Part shown: positions 17,585 to 27,271 of the stretch, one piece after another
How the letters are laid out: each line of letters opens with the position of its first letter
Position numbering within the stretch: position 1 is the stretch's first letter
NCBI GenBank assembly: GCA_918797485.1
Contig: CAKKNE010000002.1
Location: forward strand, 586,501 to 650,500
Direction of reading: 5' to 3'
Length of the DNA: 64,000 nt
Source of the DNA: Pelagomonas calceolata
Taxonomy: Eukaryota > Sar > Pelagophyceae > Pelagomonadales > Pelagomonadaceae
The notes under the pieces: model-generated
Seen by the model: the letters and a program-made list of their open reading frames with translations, nothing else
Database searches by the model: none
Told to the model about the DNA's origin: nothing
Program-made: the position numbers and the translations under genes

Positions 17585-19591
17585 ATGGGGGACGATGCCA
17601 ATGGCGGCTGCTGTACCCTCAAGCGCGGCTCCGGGATCTTCATCCTCGTGCTCTCCATCCTCTCCCTCGTCGGCAGTATCATCTGCGCGGTCATCGCGGG
17701 CTTCTCGGAGATGGGCCTCTACACGGCCTTCAACTGGATCCACTTCGTCCTCCTCATTTACCTTATCTCGGCCGCTTCGGCCTACGTGTGCTGCCGAGCG
17801 TGCGGCCCCAAGATCACGGGGGGGCTCGCCGTCGGCTACTGCGTCCTCGCCTTCGTGACCTTCATCGTCCTCGCGACCGGCCAGCGGTCCGCCATCGAGC
17901 ACAATTGCGAAGGTACGGTGGAGTGCGCCTCCATCTCAGACTGGGACCATCCTGATCCCGAGTGCGGGCGCAAGACGTCGTCCTTCTCGCTGTGCTACTT
18001 GCCGGAGACGGACGACCGCCGCCGCCGTCTCGCCGCGCTAGCGTACGCTGAACCTGAAGAAGCTTCTGAGAAGAAAAAGGAGAAGACGAAGAAGACGAAG
18101 AAGAATAGAAAGAAAGACGGGGCGCCGGGGCCACGGCGCGCGCTCCAGGGCTGCTCGCTGACCGGCGACCTTTGGTCCTCTCCTAGCGGCACGACGAATC
18201 ACGGCAATTCGGACGGGTGGTGCTACAGCGAATTGGACCAGGACGTGGGCTGCACGGAGTCGCCGAGAGACTGCTGGGAGACGTGCCTTTACTACTACGG
18301 CGACGACCTCGTGGCCATCGACTGGAATGACGACGGCACCTGCTACTGCCAAAATGACTGCGAGTGCATGTCGGACGTCGGCGACGACGAAACCTACCTC
18401 ATCACGCGCGACTCGAGGGTCGGCGCGCTGCCGCACGAGTGCGACGACGGCGTCGTGACCCTCTACGAGGACAAGAGCCGCGGCGCGGGATGCGACGCGC
18501 TCGACTCTAGCGGCAATGTCGTGAACACGAACTCCGCGGACCACTGCTGCCAGGGCGAAGGCTATTGTTGCGATTACGGGTCATGCACCTCGGATTCGGA
18601 CTATTGCGGTTACCGGTTCCGCTGTGGCGGTCGTCTCTTCGTCGCCGGGCCCTCGGGGGGCACTTACTACGACGCGACGGCCTACTGCTCAAGCATAGGC
18701 GCATCGATCGCCACCATCTATAGCGCGACCGAGAACGAGCTGGCGCGCCAGGCCTGCGGCGGCTCGTCGTGCTGGATCGGCCTCGAAGAAGTCGGCGGCG
18801 ACGCGTCGACGCCCAAGGAGAGCCAGACGTGGCGGTGGATGGATGGATCGACAGCCAGTTACACGAACTGGCTGCCGAGCGAGCCGCAGAATCACGAGGG
18901 GAACGACGAGAGGAACGCCATCATGAACTGCTGCGGCACAGACGGCGTCGACGCGTCGGGCATGTGGTACGACGCGGGCGGCGGCTACGGGGCCCCGAAG
19001 CCCCTCTGCCGCACCGATGGTAGCGGTACGTACGTTGCCCCGACGTGGTACTACTCGAAGTGGGGCGACGACTGCCAGCACGGCGGCGGCGGCGGCGACG
19101 ACCACTGCCGCGTGTTCAAGACACAAGACGACTGCATCAACTATTGCAATCCGTGGGACGACGACGCCGACGAGCAGTGCGAGGACGCGGACGACCCGGA
19201 AGACTGCAACTCGATCGTTACGCACGTCAACACGGTGGCCGGCTGGTCGACGTTTTTTGTAGGGCTGGTGCTCTTCCCGACTCTCGTGTGGGTCGCGCTG
19301 CTCTTCGCCGTCCCGGACCCGCAAGCTGCTGCGCCCGTGACCGCGGTGGAGTTGCCACGCATGCAACCCCAAGTGATGATGGTATCGCCCGTATCGCCCG
19401 GGGGCGGGCAACCTCAGGTGATCATGGGCCAGCCCCAGATTGTCCAGGGGGGGCAACCTCAGGTGATCATGGGCCAGCCCCAGATGGTCCAGGGCGGGCA
19501 ACCTCAGGTGATCATGGGCCAGCAACCTCAGGTGATCATGGGCCAGCCCCAGGTTGTCCAGGGTGCCCCGTCGAAGCTCGCCGAGTTCTAG
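17585..19591 (+). CDS. Multipass membrane protein with a C-type lectin domain
   Basis: The frame extends upstream only to a GTG, so ATG 17585 (MGDDANGGCC) is chosen, giving 668 aa. The N-terminus has three hydrophobic segments within residues ~15-105 (IFILVLSILSLVGSIICAVIAG and others). A Lys-rich spacer and a Cys-rich WSC/apple-like region follow at ~205-290 (CTESPRDCWETCLYYYGDD...CYCQNDCEC). A C-type lectin domain lies at ~347-477, with WIGLEE, WRWMDGS, YTNWLPSEPQN and MWYDAG. A fourth transmembrane helix lies at ~552-574, then a cytosolic tail of GQPQVIMGQPQ repeats. This architecture suggests a surface carbohydrate-binding receptor. No ligand can be inferred. Confidence 0.75.
   Translation: MGDDANGGCCTLKRGSGIFILVLSILSLVGSIICAVIAGFSEMGLYTAFNWIHFVLLIYLISAASAYVCCRACGPKITGGLAVGYCVLAFVTFIVLATGQRSAIEHNCEGTVECASISDWDHPDPECGRKTSSFSLCYLPETDDRRRRLAALAYAEPEEASEKKKEKTKKTKKNRKKDGAPGPRRALQGCSLTGDLWSSPSGTTNHGNSDGWCYSELDQDVGCTESPRDCWETCLYYYGDDLVAIDWNDDGTCYCQNDCECMSDVGDDETYLITRDSRVGALPHECDDGVVTLYEDKSRGAGCDALDSSGNVVNTNSADHCCQGEGYCCDYGSCTSDSDYCGYRFRCGGRLFVAGPSGGTYYDATAYCSSIGASIATIYSATENELARQACGGSSCWIGLEEVGGDASTPKESQTWRWMDGSTASYTNWLPSEPQNHEGNDERNAIMNCCGTDGVDASGMWYDAGGGYGAPKPLCRTDGSGTYVAPTWYYSKWGDDCQHGGGGGDDHCRVFKTQDDCINYCNPWDDDADEQCEDADDPEDCNSIVTHVNTVAGWSTFFVGLVLFPTLVWVALLFAVPDPQAAAPVTAVELPRMQPQVMMVSPVSPGGGQPQVIMGQPQIVQGGQPQVIMGQPQMVQGGQPQVIMGQQPQVIMGQPQVVQGAPSKLAEF
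19395..19570 (+). repeat. In-frame tandem repeat coding GQPQVIMGQPQxVQGG
   Basis: About three and a half copies of a ~48-bp unit containing CAACCTCAGGTGATCATGGG encode the tail of the lectin membrane protein. One copy is shortened. The copies are nearly identical at DNA level, so the array is young or kept uniform by conversion. Confidence 0.8.
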
Positions 19592-20093
19592 GCCACTTCC
19601 TCGCGGCTCCCTCTCTCCCTCCCCCTTGTCCTCATGTCCAGACGGTTATCCACGTGGAGCATACTATTCGCGTCAAAGATCTACTAAGTAGACAAATTGC
19701 AGACTTGGAGTTTAGACGATGGCGCACGCCGTCGGAAGCTGTGTGTGGGGGGGCGGCGTCGGTGGCTCCGGGACTAATGTGCCCGATGGTGGCCAAATTT
19801 TTTTCAATCCCCGGGGATCGGTCCGGGGAGTCGTTCCCTTGTGTAGACGGGCGTGGATTATGGCCGGGGTGATTGGTGATTGCAGCAACTCTAGAGAGCA
19901 AACTCTTGGGCTTCAGTGTCAAAACATTTAGCGCAAAGAGCAAAGGAGATCGCCGCGCGGGCCTCGCTCGTGCACTGGTCTCGTTTAACTCCAAAAAACC
20001 AGGCGTGAGTCGCGCGCGCTGTGGGGCATCGCTCCTGAATTCTCAGGACAAGTTAGGCCAACCAGGCGAGCATATTGCCGGGAACCACGAGCG
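19592..20093. other. 502-bp intergenic region
   Basis: This lies between the lectin and cyclin genes. Only short random frames are present. No repeat or clear promoter motif is recognised. Confidence 0.4.
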
Positions 20094-20927
20094 ATGTTGG
20101 CGCCGCGCCTCCCAGTAACGGCGCGTGACGAAGCCGAGCCTTCGCCAGACGCCGCAGAGCGCATCGAGGCCGTCGCAAAATCCGAGCCGAGCTTCCTGCC
20201 GCGGGCCGACTACGTCAGCGCAACGCAATCAAACGGCATGACCGTCGCGTCGAGAGAGAAGATCGTCGGCTGGTACGAGCAGATGGGCGCCGCCTTCGGC
20301 CTCGGCGACCACCTCCTCGACCTCGCGACGAACTACCTCGACCGCGCCCTCTCGGCGCGGTCGGTGAGCGCCGACGAGTTCCGGAGGGACGCCGTCGCCG
20401 CCATCTACCTCGCGGCCAAGGTCGAAGGCGCCGCCGCGTTCAAGGCCGCCGACGTCGCCGCGCTCACCCGCGGGAATGTCACCGCGGAGGACCTGATCGC
20501 GGCCGAGGCTGACCTCGTAAAAACGCTCCAGTGGCGCACGCACGCGCCGACCGTCGCCGTCGCGGTGCTTGACGCGATCACGTTCCACGAGGTCTCCGTC
20601 GCCGACGAGGTCTCGGCGTTTGCCCGCGCGGCGCGCACGTCCTACGAGCTCGTCGGCGCGCCGCCCACGCTTGTGGCGGCTGCATGCGTCGTCGCAGCGT
20701 CACCGAACGCGCGCGCGGTCGCCGAGGCCGCGTCCCAACTCGACACGCCCTGGGGCGGCTCGCCGTCGCGGGTCCAGGCCGCCGCGGCCCTCCTGCGCGC
20801 GGCGCGCGCCAAGCGGGCCGCCGCGCGCGCGGGAGTCGCGTTCGTGCCGGTGGAGACGCCCGACGACTGCGCGACGGTCACGCCCGACCCGCCGACGCGG
20901 TCGCCTTCCCCCTACTCGAAGCACTGA
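20094..20927 (+). CDS. Cyclin-like protein (cyclin box)
   Basis: This complete 277-aa frame starts at ATG 20094. Residues ~53-150 form a cyclin N-terminal box: REKIVGWYEQMGAAFGLGD, then LDLATNYLDRALSA and DAVAAIYLAAKVEG, then a helix ending DLVKTLQWRTHAPT. A weaker second helical bundle follows (VADEVSAFARAARTSYELVG). The tail 'DDCATVTPDPPTRSPSPYSKH' contains SP/TP sites suitable for proline-directed phosphorylation. The pattern is closest to A/B/D-type cell-cycle cyclins in general. The subtype is not resolved. The end of the gene coincides with a local DNA duplication. Confidence 0.75.
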   Translation: MLAPRLPVTARDEAEPSPDAAERIEAVAKSEPSFLPRADYVSATQSNGMTVASREKIVGWYEQMGAAFGLGDHLLDLATNYLDRALSARSVSADEFRRDAVAAIYLAAKVEGAAAFKAADVAALTRGNVTAEDLIAAEADLVKTLQWRTHAPTVAVAVLDAITFHEVSVADEVSAFARAARTSYELVGAPPTLVAAACVVAASPNARAVAEAASQLDTPWGGSPSRVQAAAALLRAARAKRAAARAGVAFVPVETPDDCATVTPDPPTRSPSPYSKH

Positions 20928-20968
20928 GCTGACTGCGCGACGGTCACGCCCGACCCGCCGACGCGGTC
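20865..20968 (+). repeat. 38-bp direct repeat across the cyclin stop codon
   Basis: GACTGCGCGACGGTCACGCC and the next 18 bases occur identically at 20865-20902 (coding) and 20931-20968 (just after the stop), 66 bp apart. This looks like a recent short duplication of the C-terminal coding end. Confidence 0.8.
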
Positions 20969-21400
20969 CTCCTGAGCTGTCCGACCTCCCTACCACCACG
21001 ATCCTTTGACTGTTCCACTTGTTTGGTTCCACTTGTTTGGTTCCGCTCGCGCCCGACGAGACGTCGGCGCGCCCGGCCCCCGCCGCCTCTCAGAGGCGGC
21101 GGCGCAGCCCTGTTCGGGTCCCTTTGTCTGAGTTCTTTCTACTAACCTTACTATTATTTCAACATATCTATTCTATTCTATTCCGATTTGCTCCAGCGGC
21201 AAAAACCCGTTTAGTAGAATTGAATTTTTGAATTTAGCCTCTCAACGCGCGAGAGCGACGGCGCGCGAGACGGCCAACACGCTCTTACATAGGCACGCAG
21301 CAGCAAGCGCAGCAGCTCTGTGACCGCCACCCAGCGGCCAGCCAAAAGAAACCGCGCAAAGTGCAGCACTAGCGGAGTACAGCAGCCCTCGCCGCGCTAC
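20928..21400. other. 473-bp intergenic region upstream of GMP synthase
   Basis: No gene is seen. It contains two tandem copies of GGTTCCACTTGTTT-like sequence near 21013-21045. An unusually AT-rich block at about 21130-21240 (ACTATTATTTCAACATATC) may be the promoter or a 3' processing region. Confidence 0.4.
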
Positions 21401-23412
21401 ATGTCCACAGCGGCACCGCAACCCTCTCCGCGCGTCACGCCGGACAAGGAGCCCATGGCTCAAAACAAGAAGATTTACGTCTTGGACTGCGGCGGCCAGT
21501 ACTGCCACCTCATCGCGTCTAGGCTGAGGCGCCACGAGGCGCTCTCGGTGATCGTGCCGCGCGCCGCCGCGTCCCGAAGCAAGCGCCGCGTCTGCGCGAT
21601 GGCGCGGAGGAGACACCACTTCTACGCCATCGACGACCGCGCCGCCGCGCCTCGACTCACCGGTCGCGCACACGCAGGTGCGACGTGCCCGTCGCCGAAC
21701 TGAACGATGCGGCGGCCATCGTCGTGAGTGGAGGGCCCCAGTCGTGCTTTGATCCGGACAGCATGAAGGTCGACCCCGCGCTGTGGCAGCTCCCCGTGCC
21801 CATCCTAGGGATTTGCTACGGGTGCCAGATGATGTGTAGAGATCTCGGTGGTAAAGTAGAAGAAGCCCAAGTGGGCGAGTACGGCGCTGCGACGTTAACG
21901 GTCACCGATTCATCCGGTTTACTGAAGACAGCGCAAAACTCGACGGTCTGGATGAGTCATAGAGATAAGGTCACGCAGCTCCCGCCGGACTTCACGACCA
22001 CGGCCACAACATCCCACTGCCCCCACGCCGCCGTGGCCTGCGAGGTCGGTGGGAAGCGATTGTACGGGTTTCAATTCCATCCTGAAGTGACGCATTCCCA
22101 AGAGGGCGAGAACATGCTCGGGGCCTTCGTCGACCTCTGTGGATTGAGGGGGTCGTGGCGCATGGACGACTTCGTGGACGAGCAGCTCGCGAAGATCCGG
22201 AATAAGTGCGAAGATGGTAGATCGGTGTTTGTTCTGGTGAGCGGTGGTGTTGATTCTACCGTAACTTATGCACTACTCGCAAAAGCACTACCCCCGGATC
22301 GTATTCTAGGGTTGTACGTGGACACGGGCATGATGCGCAAGGGCGAGAGTGCATTGGTGGAAGAATCATTACAGAAGGCGGGCCTGCCGAACTTGCGATG
22401 CGTCGACGCGTCGGCCCAGTTCCTAGGCGCGCTCGAGGGCTTGACGGCCCCGGAAGCGAAGCGAAGGGCCATCGGCCAGCAGTTCCTGGCCGTCCAGCGC
22501 GACAAGTGCAAGGAATTAGGACTGGATCCCGAGAAGTGGTTATTAGGCCAAGGCACGATCTACCCCGACACGATCGAGTCGGGAGGGGCCGCGAAGAAGG
22601 CCGACGTCATCAAGACGCACCACAACCGCGTGCCGGAGATCGACGCGCTGATCGAGCGCGGTTTAGTGGTAGAACCTCTAGCTGATTTATATAAAGATGA
22701 GGTGCGCGCCGTCGGCGAGCGGCTGGGCCTCGCGCCGCACTTAGTGTGGCGCCAGCCCTTCCCGGGGCCCGGCTTAGGCGTTCGATTATTATGCCACGAT
22801 GGCGAGGACGACGACGCCGACATGAGGGCCAAGGCCGCTCAACAAGCCACGGCGCTCGTCGGCGCCACGGTGTCCGTGCCCCCCTTGAAGAGCGTGGGCT
22901 GCCAGGGCGACGCGCGCACTTATAGAAACTTCGGCGTCATTTGCGGCGATTACGGACGGGACTGGGATGTGCTCGGCGACGCGGCCACAAAAATAGTGAA
23001 CGAGAGCGGGAGTTTGAATCGCGTTTGTGTTTCGTTATTACACAACAAGGCCGGAGACGCGCCGTCGTTCTCCGTGAGCCCGGGCGGGCCGCACACGTGC
23101 ACCTCGGACCGATTCGACGTATTAAGGGAGGCCGACGCCATCGCGACCCAAAAACTCACGGACGCGGGCCTGATGCGCAAGATCTGGCAGTGCCCCGTGG
23201 CCATGGCGCCTCTGACGCTTAACGGCGAGAAGGGCGAGGTCATCATCCTGCGGCCGGTCGACTCGACGGAGGCGATGACGGCGTCCTTCTACCGCGTGCC
23301 CTTTGAGATCTGCGACGACATCGCCTCCGCTATTAAGGAGGCGCTGCCGCAGATTTCGGACGTCCTCTTCGACGTGACCAACAAGCCGCCGGGCACGATC
23401 GAGTGGGAGTAG
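21401..23412 (+). CDS. guaA: GMP synthase (glutamine-hydrolysing), spliced
   Basis: Two exons (21401-21570 and 21678-23412) encode 634 aa. The enzyme converts XMP to GMP in purine synthesis. Residues ~20-190 are a class-I glutamine amidotransferase: VLDCGGQYCHLIASR, the nucleophile Cys in GICYGCQMM, and the catalytic FHPEV motif. The ATP-pyrophosphatase domain follows with the P-loop VSGGVDST, then IKTHHNRV and HPFPGPGLGVRLL-type motifs. The C-terminal dimerisation domain ends in the invariant KPPGTIEWE. ATG 21401 is the first in-frame start; Met at 21455 (MAQNKKIYVLD) is an alternative. The two frames are joined by a phase-2 intron. Confidence 0.93.
21571..21677 (+). mobile_element. 107-bp introner-like intron in GMP synthase
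   Basis: GTCCCG...CACACGCAG is the only GT-AG choice near this site that keeps frame (phase 2), joining GCCGC to GTGCGACG. The inside carries TCTGCGCGATGGCG and CGCCATCGA, traces of the internal inverted motifs of the family. The inverted ends and the target duplicate are much decayed (GTCCCGAA against GTGCGACG). It is read as an old introner, with moderate confidence. Confidence 0.6.
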
Positions 23413-23450
23413 ATGTATAGCCGCGACCGTATCTAACAACATACAACTTA

Positions 23451-24195
23451 CTATACTTCCTTTCCCCGCGTCGCGACCCAGAGCTCGCCGTGGAAGCGCA
23501 TCGCGGCGTGGTGCGCGGCCGCGGCGAAGACGTGCCAGCCCGCGTGGAACCAGTAGACCGGGTTGAGCGCGCTCGTGGGACACGTGCCTTCTCGGTACCG
23601 GTACTGCTCGATCTCCCAGATGATTTTCCCAAATGCAAAAGTCCCTATGAACCAAAACCAAGTCCGCAGCGGCGCGCCGATCTTTCTACTCGCAGAGAAC
23701 GCGATGCCACCCGCCAGGAAATACTGGAACCTGTGTGCGAAGAATATTGTGCGTTTGCCCCCACGCCATCGAACTGACACCGGCCACGAGCGTCAGCGTG
23801 TTGATGAACACCGCATAGTTCTGCCACCATACATATGTCACGGCGCCGACGATCGGCACGCCCGCGCCCACGAAGAGCGTTCGTCCCCAGAGTGGCGGCC
23901 TCGTCCAGGGGTGGATATCGCGGACGCTCCACAAGTACGCGTGTGCCAGCAGCATCATCGGGAGCTCGTCTAGGAGCTCCGCGCGCCACGACGCGCCCGC
24001 CGTGCCGTGAAAGAGGACGCTGCCGACGAACACGACGATCAATAGGAGCTCGGCAGCGACGAACTCGAAGGGCAGGCCTCGTTCCTTCGCGAGCCGCCAG
24101 CCGATGTAGGCGGTGATTGCAAATATCAAGTTACTAAACGTGTTGGTCCACTCGAAAGTGCGGACCTCCGCCTCGCACCATTTGACGGCAACCAT
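23451..24195 (-). CDS. Alkaline ceramidase family membrane hydrolase (spliced)
   Basis: Exons 24195-23810 and 23730-23451 encode 221 aa, somewhat shorter than the ~260 of animal enzymes. Hallmarks of the family are WCEAEVRTFEWTNTFSNLIF (compare WCE...AEFxNTxSN), VFVGSVLFHGTAGASWRAELLDELPM (the FH...LDELPM catalytic block) and a C-terminal WFHAGWHVFAA histidine pair. Several hydrophobic helices make it a multipass ER or Golgi enzyme hydrolysing ceramide to sphingosine and fatty acid. ATG 24195 is preferred over an upstream GTG. Splicing after AACTATGCGGT gives YAVFQYFLAGGIAF, which aligns well with the animal sequence. The neighbour DRG2 is divergent. Confidence 0.82.
23731..23809 (-). mobile_element. 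79-bp introner-like intron in the ceramidase gene
   Basis: On the minus strand it runs GTTCATCA...TTCTTCGCACACAG and is followed by GTTCCAGT. The first four bases of a presumed target duplicate remain (GTTC). TTCGATGGCGTGG inside is the conserved internal motif. The 5' inverted end has decayed. It is phase 2 and needed to keep the enzyme in frame. Confidence 0.65.
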
Positions 24196-24326
24196 CCTCA
24201 GCCTCCTCAGGGATGCTGATTTGTACACAGCGCCACCGGCAGCAGTGATGACTTATGCGACTACTAGCAGCGTCTACAGATGCTTGGTTGCAGTTAAATC
24301 CACGCTGCAGCAAAGCCGTCGAGCTG

Positions 24327-24350
24327 GCTAGTGTCTTACATGTCGCTAGC
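24327..24350. promoter_or_regulatory. Palindromic CTAG element, full form
   Basis: This is the best full copy: GCTAGTGTCTTAC, then ATGT, then CGCTAGC. It lies in the 346-bp gap (24196-24541) between ceramidase and DRG2 start codons, 132 and 192 bp from the two ATGs. The gap holds no gene. Confidence 0.65.
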
Positions 24351-24541
24351 TTTTGCTCGTCGCGCTTTCGCCATCAAGCCGCGCCAGACGGTTACATCAA
24401 CCGCTAGAGGGTCACATCGATCCTCTGACTGAAGGCGCACTGCATACCAGATAGCCTCGCCAGCACGCTGCTAGCTGAAAGCCCTCAGGAGCAGCACACC
24501 ACCTGCAAGCCGCACGCTAGTCGCCGCGAGCCGCAACAAAA

Positions 24542-25780
24542 ATGGGCATCGTCGACAAGATCAAGGAGCTCGAAAATGAATACGCGCGGACCCAAAAGAA
24601 CAAGGCCACGGAGGGCCACCTCGGCATCATCAAGGCCAAGCTCTCGAAGCTGCGCGGCGAGCTCCTCCAGGACCAGGCCGGGAGCGGCGGCGGCGGCGAG
24701 GGCTTCGCCGTGCCGCGGTCGGGCGATGGAAGGGTTGCGCTCATCGGCTTCCCGTCCGTCGGCAAGTCGTCTCTGTTATCAACGCTCACGACGACCCAGT
24801 CCGAGGCCGCCGGCTACGAGTTCACGACATTGACCTGCATCCCGGGCAATATTATATACAACGACACGAGGATCCAGCTCCTAGATCTACCGGGCATCAT
24901 CGAGGGCGCGGCCCATGGAAAAGGACGAGGCAAGGAGGTCATTGCCGTGGCGCGGACCTCGGATTTAGTACTGATCGTGTTAGATGCGGCGAAGGAGGGC
25001 GTCGACAACCACAAGATGATCCTCGAGAGGGAGCTCGAGACCGTCGGCCTGCGGTTGAACAAAAGGCCGCCGAATATTACGTTGACGAAGAAGGCGACGG
25101 GCGGCGTCAAATTTAATGCCACGGTACCTCTTACCAAACTAGGAGACGACCCCGAGAAGACGGTCCTGCAGATCCTGAAGGAGTTCAAGCTGCACAACGC
25201 CGAGGTCCTGATGCGGGAGGACTGCTCGACGGACGAACTCATTGACGTGATCAACGGCAACCGGAAATATGTCAGGTGTCTCTACGTGTATAATAAGATC
25301 GACATGATCCCGCTTGAAGATGTAGAAACACTAGCAAGGCAACCCGACTCCATTGTGATAAGCGTGAGGCAGAAGCTGAACCTCGACTATTTGTTAGCAA
25401 GGATGTGGGACGCCATGGGTTTAGTAAGGGTCTACTGTAAGAAGAGGGGCTGCCCGCCGGACCTCGACGAGCCCGTCGTGCTCTCGGCGCAGCGCCACGG
25501 TATTACGATTGAGGCGGCGACGCAGCGCATCTCCAAAGAACTACTGGTGATCTTCAACTACGCCGAGGTCTGGGGCACCTCCGCAAAACACTCGCCGCAG
25601 CGCGTCGGTTTACAACACAAGCTCCACGACGAGGACGTCTTCCAGATCGTCGCCCAGACGAACCAGCAACAAAAGCAGGACAAGGGCTACAGCCAGCGCG
25701 TCCAGAACTACAACGCCGAGATCGCGCGGAAACGGCGGACGCGGACCAAGGAAGGGAAGAAGAAGCGCAGCACGGGGTAA
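24542..25780 (+). CDS. DRG2: DRG2 developmentally regulated GTP-binding protein
   Basis: This 412-aa Obg/DRG-family GTPase has all G motifs: G1 GFPSVGKSS, the G2 region YEFTTLTCIPG, G3 DLPGIIEGAA, G4 NKID, and a TGS domain near the C-terminus (VWGTSAKHSPQRVGLQHKLHDEDVFQIV). MGIVDKIKELENEYARTQKNKAT and LNLDYLLARMWD match DRG2 better than DRG1. DRG2 is known to associate with translating ribosomes with a DFRP2/RWDD1-type partner. A basic, Gln-rich C-terminal extension of ~40 residues (QQQKQDKGYSQRVQNYNAEI) goes beyond the usual end. The stop lies 4 bp from the stop of the convergent gene. Confidence 0.93.
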   Translation: MGIVDKIKELENEYARTQKNKATEGHLGIIKAKLSKLRGELLQDQAGSGGGGEGFAVPRSGDGRVALIGFPSVGKSSLLSTLTTTQSEAAGYEFTTLTCIPGNIIYNDTRIQLLDLPGIIEGAAHGKGRGKEVIAVARTSDLVLIVLDAAKEGVDNHKMILERELETVGLRLNKRPPNITLTKKATGGVKFNATVPLTKLGDDPEKTVLQILKEFKLHNAEVLMREDCSTDELIDVINGNRKYVRCLYVYNKIDMIPLEDVETLARQPDSIVISVRQKLNLDYLLARMWDAMGLVRVYCKKRGCPPDLDEPVVLSAQRHGITIEAATQRISKELLVIFNYAEVWGTSAKHSPQRVGLQHKLHDEDVFQIVAQTNQQQKQDKGYSQRVQNYNAEIARKRRTRTKEGKKKRSTG

Positions 25781-25784
25781 CTAT

Positions 25785-26615
25785 TTATTTGTGATCGGTC
25801 GAACGGACGGACGGGTGCTTCAGCTCGTCGGCGGAGAGACGAAATCCGAACGGGCCGCGCAGTACGCCGCCGTACGAGCAGAAGTTGAGCGCGGAGATCG
25901 GCATCGCCCGGAACGCCGGCACGGGGCGACCTAAATAACGCGCCAGCGCGCGCGCGTCCATAGACTCCGGGCGATTGATGTCGAGGACGAGGCGGCGGTC
26001 GGCGGGCACGCGCGCCACGGCGGCCTCGTTCCGGCGAAAGGCCGCCTGCGACTCCGCGAGCTGTGGGCATCGCGTGCCGTATTCCAGGCATCGGACGATG
26101 GATTTCTGGGGCTCGTGGTACGCCGGGCCCTCGCAGTGGTGGGCTCCGAAGTTCCGGCCATATTTGGTTCGCGTCGTGTGCACCACCCGGTACCGGGGAA
26201 AGGCGCAGGCGAGGCGCGGCCAGATGTGCGCGAGGGGCGTGTCGAAGTACGCGCGTGCGCCGGCCCGTTCAAAGGCCGAGAAGTCGTAGCGACTCGAATT
26301 CAGCAGCAGGTCGGCCGTCGTGACGAAGCGGTGGCACGTCGGTATGCCGAGCGCGTCGACGGCGGCCGCGACGGAGCGTGTGCCTGTAGCTCCGAGGCCA
26401 GTGCCGAGCACGAGTCGGGTCTGCGACGTCCGCATCCGCGCCGAGCAAGTGAATGGTTCGAGCAGCCAGTCCAAGTTATTTTCGCTCAGCACGGCACGGC
26501 ACTCCTTCGTCATCGCGGCGAGCGCTTTCGCGCCCTGCTTCCGTTTGCCGAGCGCTCGCCGGGCCGGGTCCGCGGCGGCGACCACCGCCGCGACGAAGAG
26601 AACGGACAGGCGCAT
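25785..26615 (-). CDS. Secreted/Golgi sulfotransferase-like protein
   Basis: This 276-aa protein begins with a clear hydrophobic signal or anchor (MRLSVLFVAAVVAAA). The P-loop-like 5'-PAPS site is LVLGTGLGATGTRSVAAAVDALGI near residue 70, and RYRVVHTTRTKYGRNF fits the 3'-phosphate region. HHCEGPAYHEP and LDINRPESMDARALARYLG match the sulfotransferase-superfamily layout, where a late segment recruits the cofactor. It probably sulfates glycans or small molecules in the secretory pathway; the substrate is unknown. The P-loop differs from the classical PKSGTTW, so the family assignment is moderate. Confidence 0.6.
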   Translation of the reverse strand: MRLSVLFVAAVVAAADPARRALGKRKQGAKALAAMTKECRAVLSENNLDWLLEPFTCSARMRTSQTRLVLGTGLGATGTRSVAAAVDALGIPTCHRFVTTADLLLNSSRYDFSAFERAGARAYFDTPLAHIWPRLACAFPRYRVVHTTRTKYGRNFGAHHCEGPAYHEPQKSIVRCLEYGTRCPQLAESQAAFRRNEAAVARVPADRRLVLDINRPESMDARALARYLGRPVPAFRAMPISALNFCSYGGVLRGPFGFRLSADELKHPSVRSTDHK

Positions 26616-26883
26616 TATCCTCGATGCGATACGACGATGAATCGAAACGAATGCAAAAGAGTGGCGGGTCGCCGCGAGGCGAATGAATATATTGAAGCGA
26701 GTGGTTGCCTCAATTCACTCACTGAGGGATTCAGGGCCAATTTCAGGCAATTATGGAGCCTCATGCCTCATAGTTCCCGGCACGTTACCACCACAGTGAT
26801 GATTGCTCGGAGATCGCCTCGCTTCTTCGACACAAACTCTTACGTCCGGTCGGCGCCGAGCAAAGCTAAGCTGAAATCGGGGG

Positions 26884-26908
26884 GCTAGCGGTCTGTAAAG
26901 ACACTAGC
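26884..26908. promoter_or_regulatory. Palindromic CTAG element (reverse orientation)
   Basis: On the minus strand it reads GCTAGTGTCTTTACAG, then ACCGCTAGC. It sits in the 656-bp divergent gap (26616-27271) between the sulfotransferase and WWE genes, 269 and 364 bp from their ATGs. The rest of the gap shows short TGCCTCA/TGAGGCA-type words but no supportable gene. Confidence 0.65.
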
Positions 26909-27271
26909 AAGCACTCAGCGGCGCGATGGCCCAGCAGATTACTCCTGCGAAACCACCCCACTACTACGATTCGAGTTAAGCAAGCCATGGTGAGTGTACT
27001 GGTAGTAGGGGGCGCGTCCGACTCCCGCGCGTCCACCAGGATTTTAGCCGACACTACTGGTACCTTCGAGATCTGCGACGCCGCCCCTTGACTGCAGCCG
27101 AAGGAGAGATACTTCCGCCGCGGCAGATCGCGCGGGGTCGCGGAGAGTAGCGCCGAGTTTGCTCTCCGGGCAGCGGAAGCTGGCGAGGTCTTGCGCGCCT
27201 TGCACGGGAGTAGCAGGAGCTCGGTGAGGCTCGCGGGCAGCCTTTGCTCTCCGTAGGAGGCAGTAGCAGCC

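Noticed and set aside
19395-19570. CRISPR-like array
   Set aside because: The repeats are contiguous, in frame and coding (GQPQVIMGQPQ), with no spacers, in a eukaryotic gene.
21571-21677. Frameshift or assembly error in GMP synthase
   Set aside because: A GT-AG intron with introner traces keeps the frame and the conserved domain order, so a break is not needed.
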